The translations under genes and the position numbers were made by a program. DNA of 5,916 bases, from the NCBI RefSeq assembly GCF_024793945.1, contig NZ_JANUSD010000033.1, forward strand, positions 1-5,916. Direction: 5' to 3'. Positions 1-5,916 of this stretch are shown here, in pieces (positions within the stretch are counted from its first letter, which is position 1; each line of letters starts with the position of its first letter). The notes beneath the pieces were generated by a model. That model saw only the letters and a program-made list of their open reading frames with translations, did no database searches and was not told the origin of the DNA. This DNA comes from Emticicia fluvialis (GTDB lineage: Bacteria; Bacteroidota; Bacteroidia; Cytophagales; Spirosomataceae).

Positions 1-117
1 GTAAGAAATATTACTTTCTTCCTCTTTAGACTCGCCAAGATTTATGCGTAGTCCCCAACTTTTTCGCTTGAGCCATTGATCCCAAAAATCATTTGTGATT
101 TGCGTTGGGCAAAATGC
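1..117. other. Flank downstream of the rRNA terminator; no supported gene
   Basis: This stretch lies beyond the operon terminator. It contains an imperfect hairpin at 81-109: CCCAA (81-85) pairs with TTGGG (105-109) and AAATCA (86-91) with TGATTT (96-101), with three unpaired bases at 102-104. No T-run follows on either strand, so it is not a clear terminator. Two partial reading frames touch the window edge. One is a plus-strand frame of 16 codons ending at TAG 49-51, which could be the tail of a convergent gene. The other is a minus-strand frame open from 117 to 1 (39 codons) with no ATG. Neither is long enough to call. Confidence 0.4.
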
Positions 118-153
118 AAAAAAAAAGACCTTAGAATTGCTTCTAAGGTCTTT
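118..153 (-). terminator. Intrinsic (rho-independent) terminator of the rRNA operon
   Basis: A perfect 13-bp inverted repeat (124-136 with 141-153) encloses a 4-base loop. On the minus strand the stem leads directly into a run of nine T (126-118), three of which belong to the stem. This is the classic layout, and it begins about 12 bases after the 3' end of 5S, so it closes the operon. On the plus strand the stem is followed by only three T and then GGAATAAAAA, so termination of plus-strand transcripts would be weak. Confidence 0.95.
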
Positions 154-164
154 GGAATAAAAAA

Positions 165-272
165 CTGGCGTCTACTTACTCTCCCAAGTATGAACTCAGT
201 ACCATCAGCGGTGCGGGGCTTAACTGCTCTGTTCGGGATGGGAAGAGGTGTTCACCCGCCCTATTGACACCA
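165..272 (-). rRNA. rrf: 5S ribosomal RNA
   Basis: This is the 5S RNA of the large ribosomal subunit, about 108 nt, which is the usual bacteroidotal size. The conserved core is plain on the minus strand, including CCCATCCCGAACAGAG and GTTAAGCCC, and then GATGGTACTG. Helix I closes the molecule: GGTGTC (271-266) pairs with GACGCC (172-167), with one G-U pair. The ends are placed from this helix and may be off by one to three bases. It is the last gene of the operon, about 115 bases after 23S and about 12 bases before the terminator. It probably has no promoter of its own and is cut from the common precursor. Confidence 0.95.
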
Positions 273-386
273 TGAAGATCTTAATGATTCTTTCGCTAGT
301 TAACTAACACCGAATCCTGAATATCTTATTGGCCATTAGGCTTTCATTATATGACTTTAATGGAGAGAGAAAAAAACAGATAAAAA
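273..386 (-). other. 23S-5S intergenic spacer
   Basis: This transcribed spacer of about 114 bases holds no tRNA. Its 23S-proximal part (352-386) is the downstream arm of the 23S processing stalk and is rich in A and G on the plus strand. A perfect 10-bp palindrome, TAGTTAACTA, lies at 297-306. I see no promoter-like element that would give 5S independent transcription. Confidence 0.7.

Positions 387-396
<10 letters not shown>
352..396 (-). repeat. 23S processing stalk, 3' arm
   Basis: Read on the plus strand, this segment resembles the minus-strand leader of 23S at 3231-3191. Shared blocks in the same order are TGAC, ATGGA plus GAGAGA, AGATA and TAGGAGC, separated by short unequal A-rich stretches. 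In RNA the two flanks would pair and bring the 23S ends together. The innermost block, GCTCCTA, forms the base of helix H1 in the mature rRNA. Such stalks are normally RNase III substrates. Internal bulges make the exact cut sites unclear. Confidence 0.75.
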
Positions 397-3190
<2,794 letters not shown>

Positions 3191-3198
<8 letters not shown>

Positions 3199-3231
3199 AT
3201 TATCTCTTTTCTTCTCTCTTCCATCATGTCA
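3191..3231 (-). repeat. 23S processing stalk, 5' arm
   Basis: This is the partner of 352-396. On the minus strand it carries, in order, TGAC, ATGGAAGAGAGA, AGATA and TAGGAGC, complementary with bulges to the trailer after 23S. It overlaps the mature 5' end only at its innermost seven to eight bases. The purine-rich leader pairs with the pyrimidine-rich trailer on the transcribed strand. Confidence 0.75.
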
Positions 3232-3233
3232 AA
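3226..3233 (-). promoter_or_regulatory. TTTGACAT motif before 23S (candidate boxA-like element)
   Basis: The minus strand reads GTTATTTGACATGATGG, ending about 22 bases before 23S. The same octamer TTTGACAT occurs just before 16S (5348-5355). TTTGACA resembles the core of the E. coli antitermination element boxA (CTTTAACA), which is also found both in the rRNA leader and in the 16S-23S spacer. The boxA role is inferred from position and partial similarity. The motif also sits at the outer part of the 23S processing stalk, so a processing role is possible. Confidence 0.45.
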
Positions 3234-3241
3234 TAACTTCA

Positions 3242-3259
3242 TCCAATCTTAACTGAACT
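3242..3259. repeat. Direct repeat copy 1 in the ITS
   Basis: The plus strand reads TCCAATCTTAACTGAACT. It matches copy 2 at 3302-3318 except for one substitution and one inserted base. The copies start 60 bases apart. Function unknown; possibly a small duplication. Confidence 0.7.
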
Positions 3260-3301
3260 CTTACCACCTACCAAGCTGTGCTAGATATGATAAGAATGTC
3301 G

Positions 3302-3318
3302 TCCAGTCTTAACTGACT
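3302..3318. repeat. Direct repeat copy 2 in the ITS
   Basis: The plus strand reads TCCAGTCTTAACTGACT, the second copy of the repeat at 3242-3259. Either copy could pair with TCAGTTAA at 3374-3381 in the precursor RNA. Confidence 0.7.
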
Positions 3319-3436
3319 TGTGGTATTTCTACCTTGTTTCTTCGTAAAGAACTGTATCCGATTTTTAAAAGTATCAGTTAACTTATTTACTCTTCATCTA
3401 TTCACTAATTCACTCATTCTTCATTCGTGATTAGTC

Positions 3437-3513
3437 TGGTGGAGGATAACGGATTCGAACCGTTGACCCCCTGCTTGCAAAGCAGGTGCTCTAGCCAGCT
3501 GAGCTAAACCCCC
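3437..3513 (-). tRNA. tRNA-Ala (anticodon TGC), CCA encoded
   Basis: This 77-nt cloverleaf reads alanine codons through anticodon TGC in the loop TTTGCAA, closed by CCTGC/GCAGG. The D arm is GCTC/GAGC, the T stem AACGG/CCGTT with loop TTCGAAT, and the 3' end is A73 followed by an encoded CCA (3439-3437). The acceptor pairs GGGGGTT with ATCCTCC. It keeps the G3-U70 pair that alanyl-tRNA synthetase recognises. Position 6 to 67 is a U-U mismatch, the only unpaired position in the acceptor stem. It lies between tRNA-Ile and 23S, the common arrangement in bacterial rRNA operons, and is released from the shared precursor. Confidence 0.97.
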
Positions 3514-3596
3514 TTTATTTTAATCGTGAATTAGTTAATCTTGAATCATGAATATTTTATTCGATCATTCGCCATTCTCTCATTCGCCATTCAACT
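3514..3596 (-). other. tRNA-Ile to tRNA-Ala spacer with a 13-base direct repeat
   Basis: This 83-base AT-rich spacer contains the perfect 13-mer TCATTCGCCATTC twice (3565-3577 and 3580-3592), separated by two bases, right beside the 3' end of tRNA-Ile. The left half has GTGAATTAG and similar words that echo the spacer on the other side of tRNA-Ala (near 3425-3435). No gene or promoter is seen. Confidence 0.75.
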
Positions 3597-3673
3597 TGGT
3601 GGGCCTGCGTGGACTCGAACCACGGACCTTTACATTATCAGTGTAACGCTCTAACCACCTGAGCTACAAGCCC
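3597..3673 (-). tRNA. tRNA-Ile (anticodon GAT), CCA encoded
   Basis: This 77-nt cloverleaf reads ATC and ATT isoleucine codons with anticodon GAT in the loop CTGATAA. The acceptor GGGCTTG pairs with CAGGCCC through all seven positions (one G-U). The D arm is GCTC/GAGC, the T stem CGTGG/CCACG with loop TTCGAGT, followed by A73 and an encoded CCA (3599-3597). The anticodon stem TTACA/TGTAA is unusually AU-rich. It is the first tRNA after 16S, and the first nine transcribed bases of GGCTTGTAG have an exact complement shortly upstream in the precursor (3696-3704). Confidence 0.97.
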
Positions 3674-3704
3674 CTTGCAGAGTTTGCAGTTTAATGGCTT
3701 GTAG
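3664..3704 (-). repeat. Inverted repeat between tRNA-Ile 5' end and its leader
   Basis: CTACAAGCC (3664-3672, inside tRNA-Ile) and GGCTTGTAG (3696-3704, upstream in the transcript) are perfect 9-base complements with a 23-base loop. In the precursor this hairpin would use bases of the acceptor stem and of positions 8-10 of the tRNA, so it competes with the cloverleaf. The upstream arm has a second possible partner, CTACAA at 3716-3721, which would pair with TTGTAG at 3699-3704. The complementarity is seen directly; any switching role is inference. Confidence 0.55.
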
Positions 3705-3837
3705 TTTTGCTTTCCCTACAATCACTACACCTGTAAACTTCCGTTCCTTCACTCTTAATACATAACTTGTTGATGAGAATACAAATGCTTGATCTTTCGT
3801 GTCAGTCGTTTTTATTTCTTTCTGTGAAGAAATCTCT
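3674..3837 (-). other. 16S to tRNA-Ile spacer
   Basis: This 164-base transcribed spacer carries the downstream arm of the 16S processing stalk (3763-3788) and two possible hairpins near tRNA-Ile (3664-3704 and 3699-3721). A small direct repeat, TTGCAG, occurs at 3675-3680 and 3684-3689. No gene is seen. Confidence 0.7.
3763..3788 (-). repeat. 16S processing stalk, 3' arm
   Basis: On the plus strand TAACTTGTTGA, then TGA, then GAGAATACAAATGC reproduces the minus-strand 16S leader at 5402-5380, apart from a 3-base insertion and one difference that would be a G-U pair in RNA. The two arms can form about 23 base pairs with a 3-base bulge, enclosing the whole 16S. This is the expected RNase III-type processing stalk. 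Confidence 0.85.
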
Positions 3838-5345
<1,508 letters not shown>

Positions 5346-5347
5346 AA

Positions 5348-5355
5348 ATGTCAAA
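5348..5355 (-). promoter_or_regulatory. TTTGACAT motif before 16S (candidate boxA-like element)
   Basis: The minus strand reads AAACTTTGACATTTACAATGG, with the octamer ending about three bases before the mature 16S 5' end. The same octamer precedes 23S. CTTTGACA differs from the E. coli boxA core CTTTAACA at one base. Unlike the E. coli leader boxA, it lies inside the 16S processing stalk, between the stem and the mature end, so the antitermination role is tentative. Confidence 0.45.
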
Positions 5356-5379
5356 GTTTGCCTGACTACTTAAGGTCTC

Positions 5380-5402
5380 GCATTTGCATTCTCAACAAGT
5401 TA
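5380..5402 (-). repeat. 16S processing stalk, 5' arm
   Basis: On the minus strand this is TAACTTGTTGAGAATGCAAATGC, read in two blocks: TAACTTGTTGA and GAGAATGCAAATGC share their two-base junction. It is complementary to 3763-3788, about 35-57 bases upstream of mature 16S. Confidence 0.85.
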
Positions 5403-5565
5403 ATGAACTTTATTCATCCAGTCTCGCAACCTTCCGACTTGTTAAATCTAATTAAGCTCTCTCTCTCTTCAACCTCCCCCTCAACCGCTTAATCAATTCT
5501 TATTTTAACTCTGAACTTTTCTTTTCGTTTTTCCGTTTTCTTATTTTAGTAAGCGAAACGGACTG
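5403..5565 (-). other. Transcribed rRNA leader
   Basis: This lies between the proximal promoter and the 16S stalk. Most of it has no recognisable element. A purine-rich block on the minus strand (about 5478-5455, repeated GA) lies in the middle. A hairpin at 5532-5562 would form near the 5' end of P1 transcripts. No coding sequence is seen. Confidence 0.6.
5532..5562 (-). other. Hairpin at the start of the P1 transcript
   Basis: TCCGTTT (5532-5538) pairs with AAACGGA (5556-5562), and after a small internal bulge the stem continues with CTTA/TAAG, for about 11 base pairs around a short AT loop. On the transcribed strand an A-rich stretch, not a T-run, follows, so it is not a terminator. It would begin within a few bases of the expected P1 start and could protect or mark the 5' end of the precursor. 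Confidence 0.5.
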
Positions 5566-5597
5566 CAAAGTTACTGCTCTTTTTTGAATTAAAAAAA
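5566..5597 (-). promoter_or_regulatory. rRNA promoter P1 (proximal)
   Basis: The -7 element TAACTTTG (5573-5566) fits the Bacteroidota consensus TAnnTTTG exactly. Twenty bases upstream the -33 position (5597-5594) reads TTTT within a T-run, a weak match to TTTG. The start site should be about 5-8 bases beyond the -7 box, near 5560. The bases after the box are CAGTCCG, partly matching the CACCCCG of P2 and P3. The upstream DNA is extremely AT-rich, which could act like an UP element. It is closest to 16S, giving a leader of about 215 bases. Confidence 0.65.
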
Positions 5598-5660
5598 TAT
5601 TTTTTCATATTTTTTTTCACTCTCCTTATCGCCTCTTCCTCTTCTCTCTTTCCTTTTTCA

Positions 5661-5713
5661 ATCAATCGGGGTGCAAAATTCTGAATTTATTTTTACATTC
5701 CCAAATTATTTTT
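5661..5713. repeat. Promoter repeat unit, copy at P2
   Basis: This copy aligns without gaps to 5775-5827 at roughly 80% by eye. Conserved blocks are CGGGGTGCAAA, TCTGA, TTATTTTTACA and CCAAATTA on the plus strand. These cover the start region, the -7 box, the spacer and the -33 box. Confidence 0.75.
5674..5705 (-). promoter_or_regulatory. rRNA promoter P2 (middle)
   Basis: On the minus strand TTTG (5705-5702), a 20-base spacer and GAATTTTG (5681-5674) match the -33/-7 layout of Bacteroidota housekeeping promoters, with GA in place of TA at the start of the -7 box. The box is followed by CACCCCG, as in P3. It lies 108 bases upstream of P1 and is a diverged copy of P3. Confidence 0.65.
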
Positions 5714-5774
5714 GAAGTTTTTTTTGCCTCGCTCTCATCTCCCGTTTTCCTCTCCTTTTCTCCTTTCTCTTTCG

Positions 5775-5827
5775 ATTAACCGGGGTGCAAAGGTCTGACT
5801 TTATTTTTACAACTCCAAATTAATTTT
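5775..5827. repeat. Promoter repeat unit, copy at P3
   Basis: This is the partner of 5661-5713, offset by 114 bases. A pyrimidine-rich stretch on the plus strand (about 5730-5774) separates the two copies, and a similar stretch (about 5617-5658) separates P2 from P1. This suggests the duplicated unit is the whole segment of about 110 bases rather than the core promoter alone. Confidence 0.75.
5788..5819 (-). promoter_or_regulatory. rRNA promoter P3 (distal)
   Basis: The minus strand has TTTG (5819-5816), exactly 20 bases, then GACCTTTG (5795-5788) followed by CACCCCG. The spacer shares GTAAAAATAAA with P2. As in P2 the -7 box starts GA rather than TA. Its conservation in step with P2, at a distance of 114 bases, supports a real promoter over chance. 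Confidence 0.65.
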
Positions 5828-5916
5828 ACTCTTTTTTTTACCCATCCCCCAATTCCCTGATTCCCACCTTTTTACTATGCTCATGCTATGTAACGCTCAG
5901 TGTTTCTTCCATTTTT
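5828..5916. other. Upstream flank; no supported feature
   Basis: This is the segment upstream of P3. On the minus strand it holds an A-rich stretch next to the P3 -33 box (about 5839-5832). I found no fourth copy of the promoter motif, no tRNA and no reading frame worth calling. The nearest upstream gene is outside the window. Confidence 0.5.

Larger units (their letters stand above)
3199..3436 (-). other. tRNA-Ala to 23S spacer (ITS, distal part)
   Basis: This transcribed spacer of about 238 bases includes the 23S stalk arm and the TTTGACAT motif. It also has a diverged direct repeat (3242-3259 and 3302-3318). TTAACTGA, inside both copies, has an inverted partner, TCAGTTAA, at 3374-3381, so either copy could form a hairpin with it. 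The end next to tRNA-Ala (3400-3430) is a degenerate ATTCACT/CATTC series. No gene is visible. Confidence 0.7.

Noticed and set aside
1..117. Partial frames at the left edge (plus strand ending at TAG 49-51; minus strand open for 39 codons)
   Set aside because: They are too short and lack a start codon within view. Neighbouring sequence would be needed to call a convergent or downstream gene.
76..267. A 63-codon plus-strand frame
   Set aside because: It runs through the terminator and antisense to 5S.
273..386. Extra tRNA between 23S and 5S
   Set aside because: No GTTCGA-type T loop, anticodon arm or CCA end is present in this spacer.
3400..3592. CRISPR-like array
   Set aside because: The repeats are 7-13 bases, irregular and nearly adjacent, with no spacer of constant length and no associated genes.

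Overview
The window is a complete bacterial ribosomal RNA operon, transcribed entirely on the minus strand (right to left). In transcription order it holds a tandem promoter array (about 5566-5819), a leader, 16S rRNA (about 5345-3838), tRNA-Ile(GAT) (3673-3597), tRNA-Ala(TGC) (3513-3437), 23S rRNA (about 3198-387), 5S rRNA (about 272-165) and a strong intrinsic terminator (153-118). I see no convincing protein-coding gene. Every longer open reading frame lies over, or antisense to, rRNA, tRNA or spacer sequence.

The organism is very probably a member of the Bacteroidota. The 16S rRNA carries sequence typical of the phylum: the 3' end reads GGAACACCTCC, the decoding helix contains GTCAAGCC, and the phylum-typical stretch lies near 4400-4425. 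The upstream DNA shows the Bacteroidota promoter pattern, TTTG then about 20 bp then a -7 element related to TAnnTTTG, rather than a TTGACA/TATAAT pair. The class is less certain. The 16S looks closer to Cytophagia or Sphingobacteriia types than to Bacteroidia, but that is an impression, not a placement.

Layout from the left: 1-117 is flanking DNA with one imperfect hairpin; 118-153 is the terminator; 165-272 is 5S; 273-386 is the 23S-5S spacer; 387-3198 is 23S; 3199-3436 is a repeat-containing spacer; 3437-3513 and 3597-3673 are the two tRNAs; 3674-3837 is the 16S-tRNA spacer; 3838-5345 is 16S; 5346-5565 is the leader; 5566-5819 holds three promoters spaced about 110 bp apart; 5820-5916 is unassigned upstream DNA.

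All parts act as one transcription unit. The three promoters would drive one long precursor. Complementary arms flanking 16S (3763-3788 with 5380-5402) and 23S (352-396 with 3191-3231) would form processing stalks. A TTTGACAT motif sits just before both large rRNAs and could be a boxA-type antitermination signal. The functional centres checked (anti-Shine-Dalgarno, A1492/A1493, A2058/A2059, A2450-C2452, sarcin-ricin loop) are intact, so the operon looks functional. I found no new gene system. The most interesting signals are regulatory: the amplified promoter module, the TTTGACAT motif, and an inverted copy of the tRNA-Ile 5' end in its precursor.
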